Shown: positions 1-7,386, counted from the stretch's first letter. The stretch is 9,748 bases of DNA from Nitrospiria bacterium (GCA_919902475.1 CAKKRA010000220.1:1-9748), one strand, 5' to 3'. Translations and numbers: made by a program. Notes: generated by a model not told the origin, from the sequence alone.

Positions 1-98
1 TCCGGGTTCTGGCCTTTTGACAGCCTTTTATAGGATTTTTCATTTTTTCTGAAAAACGATTTCTTAAACTTATGAATACCCTTATATATCCTCTCCAT
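1..98 (-). CDS. Probable beta-carbonic anhydrase, N-terminal 32 codons (cut by window edge)
   Basis: An open frame begins at ATG 98-96 and runs off the left edge. The visible peptide starts MERIYKGIHKF and ends KRLSKGQNP. The pattern of a short basic helix, an F-x-x-N-x-x-x-(Y/F)-x-x-L-(S/A)-x-G-Q-x-P segment and then an expected CSDSR zinc-binding motif is how beta-class carbonic anhydrases (CynT/Can type) begin. The CSDSR motif itself lies outside the window. If the call is right, the enzyme interconverts CO2 and bicarbonate with a Cys2-His zinc site in the cytoplasm. A strong purine-rich ribosome site (GGAGGGGG, 103-110) sits just upstream of the ATG. The gene is preceded by a promoter, a structured leader and a terminator-like hairpin, so it may be attenuated. 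The identification rests on only 32 residues. Confidence 0.66.
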   Translation of the reverse strand, partial: MERIYKGIHKFKKSFFRKNEKSYKRLSKGQNP

Positions 99-149
99 CT
101 CTCCCCCTCCCACTTAATATTTTGAGCGCTATTATATCCCCAATAAACC

Positions 150-196
150 AAAAAGGCCAGTGATATACCCAAATTAAAAGGATATACCGCTGGCCT
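150..196 (-). terminator. Intrinsic terminator hairpin in the leader upstream of the carbonic anhydrase gene
   Basis: Arms 180-196 and 154-170 form a 17-position stem around a 9-nt loop (171-179). Read on the minus strand, 16 of 17 positions pair (two as G-U) and the 3' arm runs straight into five U residues (154-150). Read on the plus strand the same hairpin has two mismatches and no T-run, so the signal points to minus-strand transcription. It could end the YqaA operon, end a small RNA, or act as a conditional terminator in front of the carbonic anhydrase gene at 98. Confidence 0.72.
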
Positions 197-243
197 ACTC
201 TCCCAAAGAGCAAATCTTCAGGCGCGTCAGTCCGCTTATTTTT
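150..243 (-). ncRNA. Candidate structured leader or small RNA with 5S rRNA-like 3' segment
   Basis: The minus-strand transcript expected from the promoter at 248-277 would start near 241 and end at the U-run near 150, about 90 nt. Within it, GCGCC (225-221) is followed 15 nt later by UGGGAGAGUAGG (205-194). Both strings are hallmarks of the 3' half of bacterial 5S rRNA (the GCGCC stretch before helix IV and the loop E 3' strand). However, the 5' half of 5S is absent and the space between the two strings is shorter than usual. A local hairpin GCUCU/AGAGU (212-208 with 201-197) is enclosed by GCCU/AGGC (223-220 with 196-193). The AGGC of that outer helix is also the foot of the terminator stem, so the two folds exclude each other, as in a riboswitch or attenuator. 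The class is not recognised. Confidence 0.42.
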
Positions 244-247
244 TATC

Positions 248-277
248 TTTATATCATAATGATTTAATTTTTGTCAA
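248..277 (-). promoter_or_regulatory. Sigma70-type promoter for the structured leader and carbonic anhydrase
   Basis: On the minus strand a perfect -35 TTGACA (277-272) is followed by an AT-rich -10. TATAAA (253-248) gives an 18-nt spacer; GATATA (255-250) gives 16. The expected start is near 241, immediately before the structured RNA. The promoter lies wholly between the YqaA stop codon and the RNA, so it can drive the leader independently of the upstream operon. Confidence 0.62.
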
Positions 278-288
278 GAAGTATCAGG

Positions 289-891
289 TTACCCTGCCAA
301 CTTTTTTATCAGTATGTAACCTGCTATCAAAAGTATTACAAAGACAACAGAGAGGATATTAAAATATTTATCTATGAATTTACTAATGTGTCTGCCGAAT
401 CTGTGGATTAGCCATGCAACAAGATAAAATCTTGCTGCCCTGCCAATAGCAGATGCAATTGCAAAGGTAAAAATATTAATATTGAATGCGCCTGCTGTAA
501 TAGTGATAAGCTTATATGGTATTGGTGTAAATGCGGCTATAAAAACTATCAGGACATCATATTTTTCATAAGAAATCCTGAGTTTTTCATACTGCGCATG
601 CAAATCATATAATTCTATAATACGAAAACCGACTATATCCATAAACCCATACCCGATAAGATAGCCAAATAAACCGCCGATAACAGAGCCTATTGAGCAT
701 ATTAAGGCATATCTGAATGATTTTGCAGGTATTGATATGGCAAGTGCAATAAGCAATACATCAGGCGGGATTGGAAAAAATGAAGACTCTGTAAATGCCA
801 GTATAAATAATGCCCAGACTCCATACGGTGTATGCGCCCAGTGCAGAACCCAGTCATATAGTCTTCTTAGAATGTGCCAATTTTTATCCAT
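289..891 (-). CDS. yqaA: YqaA-family (DedA/SNARE-associated superfamily) inner-membrane protein
   Basis: A 200-aa polytopic membrane protein. Residues 8-60 contain the family signature: LYDWVLHWAHTPYG, then ESSFFPIPPDVLL with its acidic residue and paired prolines entering the membrane. Next come a Gly-rich segment (about 67-82, G-x-x-x-G-x-x-x-G repeats), a re-entrant FTPIPYK motif (about 121-127) and a following GRAARF motif. A hydrophobic C-terminal helix and a Lys-rich end close the protein. COG1238/YqaA proteins belong to the DedA-like superfamily, linked in general to lipid or proton-coupled membrane homeostasis; the substrate of the YqaA branch is not known. It is the last gene of the operon. 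The ATG is 15 nt after the response-regulator stop and the only Shine-Dalgarno-like purines (GAGAGTGAG) overlap that stop, which suggests translational coupling. Family assignment is firm; a role in the signalling pathway is inference. Confidence 0.88.
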   Translation of the reverse strand: MDKNWHILRRLYDWVLHWAHTPYGVWALFILAFTESSFFPIPPDVLLIALAISIPAKSFRYALICSIGSVIGGLFGYLIGYGFMDIVGFRIIELYDLHAQYEKLRISYEKYDVLIVFIAAFTPIPYKLITITAGAFNINIFTFAIASAIGRAARFYLVAWLIHRFGRHISKFIDKYFNILSVVFVILLIAGYILIKKLAG

Positions 892-906
892 TCAGAATAA
901 GAACAC

Positions 907-1731
907 TCACTCTCTTACAGCAGTCACAAATTTTATTAATGGAATTTTTAACGGCTCTCCATTTATTGTCCTTGAAAAAATAAAACCTCTTTTTCTGTCT
1001 TCATCGTCATATTTCAGAGGTATAAGGCTGTTCACCTCTTCTTTAATAGTGGGAATAAGTTTTTCTATATTTACTTTATTCCCAATCATAATGAAGGTGT
1101 TATCGCCAAGATGGCCAAAAAAGGTTCGGTTATCTCCGCTTCTTTTGATAATATCCATTATAACATTCCCTGCTATCTTCAGAATCTCATCTGACTTTAT
1201 ATTACCGTATTTACGCGCATAGACCTCAAATGACTCTGGTTCAAAATATAAATTATATACAGTAAAGTCCTCATTGCCTGCTTTTCTCAACTTAATCTCT
1301 TTTTCTACTGTAACATAACCAGGAAGTTTTGTAACAGGATGAGGTATCTCGCCGCTCTTCTTCTGTTCTAAGAGATTATGAACAATCTGCTCTAAGACCT
1401 CTGGCTCAAAAGGCTTTGTAACATATTCATCTGCTCCAACCTGCCTTCCCCAGAACTTGTCCTTTTCCTGACCTTTAGCAGTAAGCATTACAATGGGCAG
1501 ATCTTTGTATGTCGGATTATCACGCAGCTTCATGCATAAATCAAAGCCATTCATCTTAGGCATCATCACATCAAGGATTACCAGATCAGGGTTCTCCTTC
1601 TCTATCTTTTTAAGAGCTTCTTCTCCGTCATAGGCAGTCACCACATCATAGTCTAATATCTCAAACTCCATTTTCACCAATTCTACAATATTTCTGTTAT
1701 CATCTGCAACAAGTATTTTTTTCCTTTCCAT
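907..1731 (-). CDS. Response regulator: receiver domain plus degenerate GGDEF-like domain
   Basis: A 274-aa protein. Residues 1-122 are a complete receiver: acidic pair Asp10-Asp11, phospho-acceptor Asp54 in LVILDVMMP, Thr84 and Lys106 in TKPF. After a short linker, residues 130-240 follow the GGDEF fold: HPVTKLPG (131-138) is the usual D-x-x-T-x-L-x-N entry, YGNIKSDEIL (175-184) the YG-x-x-x-GD-x-x-L helix, and GHLGDNTF (206-213) occupies the GGDEF hairpin. The motif reads G-D-N-T-F, lacking the second Gly and the catalytic acid, so diguanylate cyclase activity is not expected. GTP or c-di-GMP binding, or pure protein contact, remains possible. The gene lies 21 nt after the kinase stop with an excellent ribosome site (AAGGAGG, 1742-1736), so the kinase next door is its likely phospho-donor. 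The receiver call is firm; the output mode is inference. Confidence 0.9.
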   Translation of the reverse strand: MERKKILVADDNRNIVELVKMEFEILDYDVVTAYDGEEALKKIEKENPDLVILDVMMPKMNGFDLCMKLRDNPTYKDLPIVMLTAKGQEKDKFWGRQVGADEYVTKPFEPEVLEQIVHNLLEQKKSGEIPHPVTKLPGYVTVEKEIKLRKAGNEDFTVYNLYFEPESFEVYARKYGNIKSDEILKIAGNVIMDIIKRSGDNRTFFGHLGDNTFIMIGNKVNIEKLIPTIKEEVNSLIPLKYDDEDRKRGFIFSRTINGEPLKIPLIKFVTAVRE

Positions 1732-1752
1732 ATATCCTCCTTATAATGAAAA

Positions 1753-4338
1753 TTATCCCGGAAGTGTAAAAAAGAAACTGCTCCCCTTGTTCTCCTCACT
1801 CTCAACCCATATCTTTCCTCCATGGTCTTCAACTATCCTCTTACAGATAGCCAAACCGAGACCTGTTCCCTGAACCTCAGCAGTCATGCTGTTATCCGCC
1901 CTCTGAAATTTTTCAAAAAGCTTAACCTGAAATTCTTTAGGAACACCCATGCCTGAATCCTTTACGCATATCTCAGAAAGGCCGTTTACCTGGCGGGCAG
2001 ACACCTCAATTGTCCCTTCAGCAGGTGTAAATTTGATTGCATTGCTGAGCAGATTGATAACAACCTGTTTAATCCTGTCCTTGTCTGCATTTGCTTTTAA
2101 GCTGCTGTTGAATTTTTCAAAAACCTTATGATTCTTATCTTTTGCAAGAGATTGAATGGTTTCAACACACTGGTGCAATACATCGGATAAATCAAAGTCC
2201 TCTTTTTTCATCCTAATCTTTCCAGACTCAAGCTTGGCAATATCAAGGAGGTCGCTTATCAGGTTTATAAGCCTGTCAGTATCCTCATTCATTATCTTTA
2301 AAAGCTTTGTCTGCTTCTCATTAATAACGCCTGTGCTGCCGCGCAGTATCAGTTTTGTAGCGCCCTTGATAGACGTCAAAGGAGTCCTAAGCTCATGGGA
2401 TACCTGAGAGACAAAGTCTGACTTTAACTCGCTCAACTTTTCAAGTTCAGTAATATCCTCAAGAACGCAGATTGCGCCGAGCACCTCGCCCTGCCGGCCT
2501 TTGATAAGCGATACTCTGGTATTGAAAATATTTACATCCTCTCCTTCTTTTTGTATTACCATCTTTTCAATCTTATCTGTAGATGTCTCTCCGGAGACCG
2601 AGTTTTTTAACAGCAGCATAAGATCTTTATAGTATCTGTTATTCTGAAGACTGTTTTTATTAGAATAAGTCAAAATACTTCTTGCGCTGTAATTTAAAAA
2701 GGCCATTGCGCCTGTTGTATCCACGACTACAACGCCTGCAGCCATGCTGTTCAGGATGGATTCAATCTTAGACTTTTCCTCATATAATATCTTATTAAGC
2801 CTTTCTGTCTCAGTAACCTTATCCTCCATACTCTTATACAGCTTTGCATTCTCTACTGCAATGGCAGCCTGATTTACTATGGCATTAAAAAATTCAGCAT
2901 CCCTTTCTGAAAACTCCTTATCCTCCAATTTATTTATTGCCTCTGCAACGCCTATCAGCCTTCCCTTGCTCTTCATTGGAACAGCCAGAATAGACCTTGT
3001 TATAAATTGTGATTTTTCATCAACCTTTTTATAAAATCTTCCATCAGCCTGAACATCCTGCACAAGCAGCGGCTCTCCCTTCTCAGCAACCCAGCCTGCA
3101 ATACCCTCGCCTATTTTAAGCCTGAATTCTTTTACAACATTACCCTTATCGCCGAGCGCCACCTCAAAGACCAATTCATTAGCAGCCTCATCAAGCAAAA
3201 GAAGCGAACAGACTTCAACCTCAAGCACCTTGCTTGTCATCTTCATAACGCTGTTTAAAACCTCTTTTAAATCGAGCGTTGAATTTACAACCTTGCTGAT
3301 ATCTGATAAAGATGAAAGCTCCATCGCATTCTGGCCTATATCTTTAAATAATCTGGCATTCTCTAAGGCAGATGCGGTCTGATTAGCAACAATATTTAAT
3401 ATTTCTATCTCCTCTTCATCAAAAGAATCTATGCGCCTGCTTCCAATATTTATTGTCCCTAATAAGACATTTTTACTTACTATGGGAACAATGGCCTGAG
3501 ACGCTGAATCCGGCCAGAAGTATGGAAATTTCTGCCTATCCTTCTGTATTTCATGCGTACCTAAAACAATGGACTTCATTTCCTGAATCACCTTTAAGTT
3601 TATACCATCGCCGATATCAGAGACAGAAATACTAAAACCGCTTAAGCCATTTATATCCTTTGCGCCCCATAAATGTTTCAAAAAAAAGTTATTTCTGGCA
3701 TCGTCAATCTGAAAGACACTGCACGAGTCTACATTCTCCATTTTAGAAATCTTGTCTATAACAATCTCAAAGATTTTATTGCTGTTTATTGTTGAGCTCA
3801 GGCTCTGGATAAGGTCAAGGAGAAACCCTGTTTTTTTTAAATGCTCCCGCTGAATACTTGCATCCTCTGCCAAAAAACTGGAAACCAATGCTATAATAAA
3901 AAAGAAGGGAAATCTGACTAAAAAAGCAGGTTGTAAAACATCAATCTTTGTTGTATTAAAAATAATCAAAATATAAAAAAAACTTGCAATAAAAGCCACA
4001 AGCACGCTTCCTTTAATGCTCCTGCCAAGCGCTGCAACAATAATTGAAAGAAAATATATATAGTACAGCTCTGTATCGCCTGTCAGATATATACCGCCTG
4101 AGATAATCGCTGTATCAGCAAGTATAATAGCAAAATCAAGGGAGCGCCGTGTAAAATACTCCTTTGGCACAAATACGAGAGCAATATTGCTTATAACAAA
4201 TAATAAGATATATATTAGCTTGCCTTTGACCAGATAAAAGTCCCTGCTGCCGCTTAAGAGCATTGTAAGAAAGACCATTATCAAAAGCCATCTCAAGAGA
4301 ATTATAACATTCTTCTTGCTTCTGTTTAAATATCTCAT
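1753..4338 (-). CDS. Membrane-anchored hybrid-sensing histidine kinase (TM-GAF-GAF-PAS-HisKA-HATPase)
   Basis: An 861-aa sensor kinase. Residues 12-157 hold about six hydrophobic helices with short loops and no sizeable extracytoplasmic domain, so any signal sensed there is membrane-borne or redox-like. GAF-type domains follow at about 170-330 and 340-500, each ending in the usual N-Q-x-A-x-A-x-E-N-A-x-L helix (319-330 and 489-500). A coiled linker leads to a PAS domain (about 522-632). The HisKA motif SHELRTPL places the phosphorylated histidine at His648. The ATPase domain shows the N box (NLLSNAIKF, Asn766), G1 DSGMG (794-798), the F box LFEKFQR and G2 GTGLGLA (824-830). All catalytic boxes are intact. 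It lies between the HD-GYP gene (8-nt gap; weak AGAGAT ribosome site) and the receiver/GGDEF-like gene. The GAF/PAS ligands cannot be read from sequence. Confidence 0.95.
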   Translation of the reverse strand: MRYLNRSKKNVIILLRWLLIMVFLTMLLSGSRDFYLVKGKLIYILLFVISNIALVFVPKEYFTRRSLDFAIILADTAIISGGIYLTGDTELYYIYFLSIIVAALGRSIKGSVLVAFIASFFYILIIFNTTKIDVLQPAFLVRFPFFFIIALVSSFLAEDASIQREHLKKTGFLLDLIQSLSSTINSNKIFEIVIDKISKMENVDSCSVFQIDDARNNFFLKHLWGAKDINGLSGFSISVSDIGDGINLKVIQEMKSIVLGTHEIQKDRQKFPYFWPDSASQAIVPIVSKNVLLGTINIGSRRIDSFDEEEIEILNIVANQTASALENARLFKDIGQNAMELSSLSDISKVVNSTLDLKEVLNSVMKMTSKVLEVEVCSLLLLDEAANELVFEVALGDKGNVVKEFRLKIGEGIAGWVAEKGEPLLVQDVQADGRFYKKVDEKSQFITRSILAVPMKSKGRLIGVAEAINKLEDKEFSERDAEFFNAIVNQAAIAVENAKLYKSMEDKVTETERLNKILYEEKSKIESILNSMAAGVVVVDTTGAMAFLNYSARSILTYSNKNSLQNNRYYKDLMLLLKNSVSGETSTDKIEKMVIQKEGEDVNIFNTRVSLIKGRQGEVLGAICVLEDITELEKLSELKSDFVSQVSHELRTPLTSIKGATKLILRGSTGVINEKQTKLLKIMNEDTDRLINLISDLLDIAKLESGKIRMKKEDFDLSDVLHQCVETIQSLAKDKNHKVFEKFNSSLKANADKDRIKQVVINLLSNAIKFTPAEGTIEVSARQVNGLSEICVKDSGMGVPKEFQVKLFEKFQRADNSMTAEVQGTGLGLAICKRIVEDHGGKIWVESEENKGSSFFFTLPG

Positions 4339-4346
4339 ATCTATCT

Positions 4347-5291
4347 CTAAAATATCTTTTTAAAAAGCTCCACTATATCAGGATGAAACTTTTTACCGCT
4401 CTCTTTTATTATCTCCATGCGTGCGCTATCCCTGCTCATTGCGTCACGATACGACCTGTTAGTTGTAATAGCATCAAATATCTCTGCGATATTGATTATC
4501 CTTGCACCGAGCGGTATATCATCCCCCTTTAAGGCTTTGGGGTAGCCTGTGCCGTCATAAGCCTCATGGTGATGCAATACCGAAGGTATTGTTGCGGAAA
4601 ATATGGGATTGAGCGCTAATATCTTTGCGCCTATGACAGGGTGCATATTTATATGTTCCCTGTCCTTTTCTGATAACCCTTTGCCAACCATTAATACAGG
4701 GACGCCTATCATGCCAATATCATGTGCAAGCGCTGCAAACTCAATGTCCTTTACATCCTTCTTTGGAAGCCCCATTTCATAAACAATCTTCAGGGCATAG
4801 TCCCTTACCTTTTCAGAGTGCCCGCTTAAAAAATGGTCCCTTGCGTCAATAGTATCAATAAGGCTCTTAAACGGACCCCAGAACCCGCTTTTGAGATTTG
4901 CAATCTCCTTAATCAATTTCTGCTTCTCAACAGCCTTTTGAACAAGAAATGACATCTTATCAATCTCAAATGGCTTTGAAAGATAATCAAACACACCTTT
5001 TCGTATTAAGGATACCGCCTCCTTTACATCAGGGGTGTCAGAGATAAATATCAATTCACCTGATGAGCCGTTATTCTGCAAGGCATTTAAGAAATCAGCG
5101 CCTTTTAAATCAGGAAGGTTGTATGAAGAGATTATTACATTAAAGGGCAAGGCTTTTATCTTTTCAACAGCTTCATGCCCGCTTCCAGCAGTATCAACTG
5201 CGTAACCGTCCCTCTCAAGGAAGAATTTGATGCTCTGCCTTATATGAAAATCGTTGTCTACTATGAGGGTATTCTTCTGTTCTTCATCCAT
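4347..5291 (-). CDS. HD-GYP-domain protein with a pseudo-receiver domain
   Basis: A 314-aa protein when started at ATG 5291. The frame stays open to 5378, but a promoter at 5341-5369 lies inside that extension, AAGGGG sits 10 nt before the chosen ATG, and homology to receivers begins there. Residues 5-122 are receiver-like (VDNDFHIR, Lys106 in SKPF), but the phospho-acceptor position is Ser56 (IISSYNLP) and the second acidic-pocket residue is Asn13. Phosphorylation at the usual site is therefore not expected. Residues 140-314 are an HD-GYP domain: His158, His190-Asp191, His217, HHE (241-243), DGTGYP (246-251). These are the metal ligands of c-di-GMP phosphodiesterases. The HDIGK motif reads HDIGM (Met194), loss of a normally conserved Lys. 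It is the first gene of the operon. The family is certain; c-di-GMP hydrolysis is plausible but doubtful given Met194. Confidence 0.93.
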   Translation of the reverse strand: MDEEQKNTLIVDNDFHIRQSIKFFLERDGYAVDTAGSGHEAVEKIKALPFNVIISSYNLPDLKGADFLNALQNNGSSGELIFISDTPDVKEAVSLIRKGVFDYLSKPFEIDKMSFLVQKAVEKQKLIKEIANLKSGFWGPFKSLIDTIDARDHFLSGHSEKVRDYALKIVYEMGLPKKDVKDIEFAALAHDIGMIGVPVLMVGKGLSEKDREHINMHPVIGAKILALNPIFSATIPSVLHHHEAYDGTGYPKALKGDDIPLGARIINIAEIFDAITTNRSYRDAMSRDSARMEIIKESGKKFHPDIVELFKKIF

Positions 5292-5340
5292 ATATAGCGC
5301 ACCCCTTTCGTATTTTATAACTTCAAAGAATCTAAAGGTA

Positions 5341-5369
5341 ATTATACCCAAAGACCTTGAATTAGTAAA
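5341..5369 (-). promoter_or_regulatory. Promoter of the HD-GYP / kinase / regulator / YqaA operon
   Basis: Minus strand: -35 TTTACT (5369-5364), 17-nt spacer, perfect -10 TATAAT (5346-5341). The expected start near 5335 leaves a leader of about 44 nt before ATG 5291. No other convincing promoter was seen within the tight four-gene run down to 289. Confidence 0.55.
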
Positions 5370-5440
5370 GGAAGGCACAAGATTAACATTAAAACTTATA
5401 ACTTAAAGTAAATATTGAGAAATTTGCTGTAAAAATTCCT

Positions 5441-5469
5441 TTGCAACATCCTAAAAATATGTATATACT
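5441..5469 (+). promoter_or_regulatory. Promoter of lnt
   Basis: Plus strand: -35 TTGCAA (5441-5446), 17-nt spacer, -10 TATACT (5464-5469). The start would fall near 5476, leaving only about 16 nt before ATG 5492, with no clear Shine-Dalgarno sequence. It is divergent from the operon promoter at 5341-5369, so the two share a 70-bp control region. Confidence 0.5.
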
Positions 5470-5491
5470 ATGAACCTGTCTGGTATAACCT

Positions 5492-7048
5492 ATGAAAAAA
5501 ACAATTGAAGGCAGGGACATTATACTCTCTGCAGCATCAGGAATATTAATAGCCCTGTCATTTCCCAAATTCGGCCTCTTCCCACTCGCATGGATCGGGT
5601 TAGCTCCGCTCTTGATAATCTTAAAGGATAAGTATAAAAAAGAGGCCTTCTGGTTCGGCTGGCTCGCCGGCCTTGTTTTTTTTCTGATTACTATAAACTG
5701 GGTAACAATCACAATGCATAGTTACGGCAAGGTTCCCATGCCGGTAAGCTATGCAATAATGTTCCTCTTAGCCTTATATCTCGGTTTATACACAGCCCTC
5801 TTCGCTTATTTGTATAACATGACAAAAGAAGGCTCGCCAGTTATCAGGCTGATTATCGGGCCGTGTATATGGGCTGCCTTAGAGCTTTTGAGAAACTATT
5901 TCATAACAGGCTTTCCATGGGCTTTATTGGGATATTCACAATACGAATTACTTGAGATAATACAGATTGCAGATATCACAGGCGTATATGGCGTATCATT
6001 TTTAATTGTAATGTCAAATATAGCCATCGCAGAGATTGCAATATTAATCAGAAAAAGGGGAAGAAAAGAAAAAGGTCATTATAAAAATCTTATAGCATTA
6101 ACAGCAATACCTGTATTTCTTTTTACAGCGATATATCTCTATGGATATATAAAATTGACTTCTAATGAAAATGATGCTAATAATCAAAAAATAAAGGTAG
6201 GGCTTCTTCAGGGCAATATTGATCAGGGTGTAAAATGGGATGTGAAATTCAAAAGAGAGACAATAGACATATATCTTAATCTTTCAAAAAAGGCAAAGGC
6301 AGACGGCGCTGAGCTTATTATATGGCCAGAGACAGCAGCGCCCTTCTTTTTTGAAGAGGAGAAGGGATATCAAAAGATGCTTACTGACTTTGCCAGAGAA
6401 AATAACATCTACCTTCTTTTTGGAAGCCCTGCAGTAAAGGATTATAATAAGCTTCTTAACAGGGCATACCTGATATCTCCAAATGGAGAGATATTATCAA
6501 GATACGATAAGATGCACCTTGTGCCATTCGGCGAATATGTTCCGCTGACTAAGCTCCTGTTTTTTATAAACAAGATGGTGGAAGGAATCGGCGATTTTAC
6601 CTCTGGTGAAGAATATTCAGTAATGAAGACAGATGGAGGCAGATTTGGTGTTGTAATATGCTATGAGATAATCTTTCCAGAGCTTGTAAGGGAGTTTGTT
6701 AAAAAGGACGCCAACTTTATGACAACAATCACAAACGACGCATGGTTTGGGAAATCCTCTGCGCCCTACCAGCATTTCTCAATGGCTGTGTTCAGGGCAA
6801 TTGAAAACAGGGTGCCTGTTGTCCGCGCTGCAAACACAGGCATATCAGGGACAATTGATTCTCTTGGCAGGATAAAAAAGGCAACAGACATATTTGTTGA
6901 GACATATATTACAGATGAGATTGAGATATCAAAAGAGCACAAGAAAACATTTTATACAAGATACGGGGACATTTTTAGCTATATCTGTACACTACTTGTA
7001 ATCGGATTTTTTGGATGGGGATTAATTAAAAAAAGAAGAAAGAGCTAA
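5492..7048 (+). CDS. lnt: Apolipoprotein N-acyltransferase
   Basis: A 518-aa protein, the usual length for Lnt. It is an inner-membrane enzyme that transfers an acyl chain from phospholipid to the N-terminal cysteine of diacylated apolipoproteins, the last step of lipoprotein maturation. Residues 10-222 form the N-terminal membrane domain, including the typical SFPKFGLFPLAWIGLAPLL and GFPWALLGYSQ segments. Residues 234-480 are a nitrilase-fold catalytic domain with the Glu-Lys-Cys triad visible: Glu280 (IIWPETAAPF), Lys340 (YDKMHLVPFGEY, with Glu348) and Cys390 (VVICYEIIFPEL). A final membrane helix (about 494-512) and a basic tail follow. All key residues are present, so it should be active. 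It is divergent from the signalling operon and its TAA overlaps the TAG of the convergent Mth938-domain gene. The start is supported by homology, although no strong ribosome site precedes it. Confidence 0.96.
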   Translation: MKKTIEGRDIILSAASGILIALSFPKFGLFPLAWIGLAPLLIILKDKYKKEAFWFGWLAGLVFFLITINWVTITMHSYGKVPMPVSYAIMFLLALYLGLYTALFAYLYNMTKEGSPVIRLIIGPCIWAALELLRNYFITGFPWALLGYSQYELLEIIQIADITGVYGVSFLIVMSNIAIAEIAILIRKRGRKEKGHYKNLIALTAIPVFLFTAIYLYGYIKLTSNENDANNQKIKVGLLQGNIDQGVKWDVKFKRETIDIYLNLSKKAKADGAELIIWPETAAPFFFEEEKGYQKMLTDFARENNIYLLFGSPAVKDYNKLLNRAYLISPNGEILSRYDKMHLVPFGEYVPLTKLLFFINKMVEGIGDFTSGEEYSVMKTDGGRFGVVICYEIIFPELVREFVKKDANFMTTITNDAWFGKSSAPYQHFSMAVFRAIENRVPVVRAANTGISGTIDSLGRIKKATDIFVETYITDEIEISKEHKKTFYTRYGDIFSYICTLLVIGFFGWGLIKKRRKS

Positions 7049-7386
7049 CAGGTCAAATGCAATAAAGCAATTACCTTCTTTCCTCTTGGCATATTATTAA
7101 ACAACTCAACTGCCTTGCCAGTCTTCTCAACATGTGCAATTATATTCTTTGATGTAAGAAAACTGAGCGCCTCATCTGAAATTTTCATAACCCCATAATA
7201 TCCGGTGCCGATTATAATTATTTCTGGCTTTTCTTTTACAGCATCTGTCAGGTCATCTATCTGAAGATAATGCCCCTCCTTCCGCCGCCACGACGCATCA
7301 ATTCTATCAGGATATATGATTACATCAGATGTATAAGCCTTGCCATTAATATCAATTTTGCCGAAAGAGTAATAGATAATCTTCAT
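7045..7386 (-). CDS. Mth938-domain (DUF498/NDUFAF3-like) protein
   Basis: A 113-aa soluble protein filling the whole Mth938-like fold. Visible family features are the early Y-x-F-G-x-I-x-I-(N/D)-G strand, DVIIYPDRID (21-30), WRRKEGH (33-39), the central PEIIIIGTGYYGVMKI (54-69) and the C-terminal VIALLHLTC. The mitochondrial relative NDUFAF3 helps assemble respiratory complex I; the bacterial stand-alone proteins have no settled function. The gene converges on lnt with a 4-bp overlap (CTAA supplies a stop to both strands). Its start lies 33 nt after the stop of the 7420-8097 gene, and no good ribosome site is visible before the ATG, so it may be read from that upstream transcript or from a promoter not recognised here. 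Confidence 0.85.
   Translation of the reverse strand: MKIIYYSFGKIDINGKAYTSDVIIYPDRIDASWRRKEGHYLQIDDLTDAVKEKPEIIIIGTGYYGVMKISDEALSFLTSKNIIAHVEKTGKAVELFNNMPRGKKVIALLHLTC

Noticed and set aside
120..250. Complete 5S rRNA gene on the minus strand
   Set aside because: Only the 3'-half hallmarks are present; the conserved 5' half and the closing terminal helix are missing, and a promoter occupies its place.
737..1222. Plus-strand open frame of 161 codons
   Set aside because: It is antisense to the YqaA and response-regulator genes, both of which show strong family conservation in their own frames.
5292..5378. Upstream extension of the HD-GYP gene to ATG 5378
   Set aside because: The extra 29 codons show no receiver homology and contain the -10 and -35 of the operon promoter; ATG 5291 has a ribosome site and starts the receiver domain.
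5389..5712. Minus-strand open frame of 107 codons
   Set aside because: It overlaps the divergent promoters and the conserved start of lnt, with no recognisable protein features.
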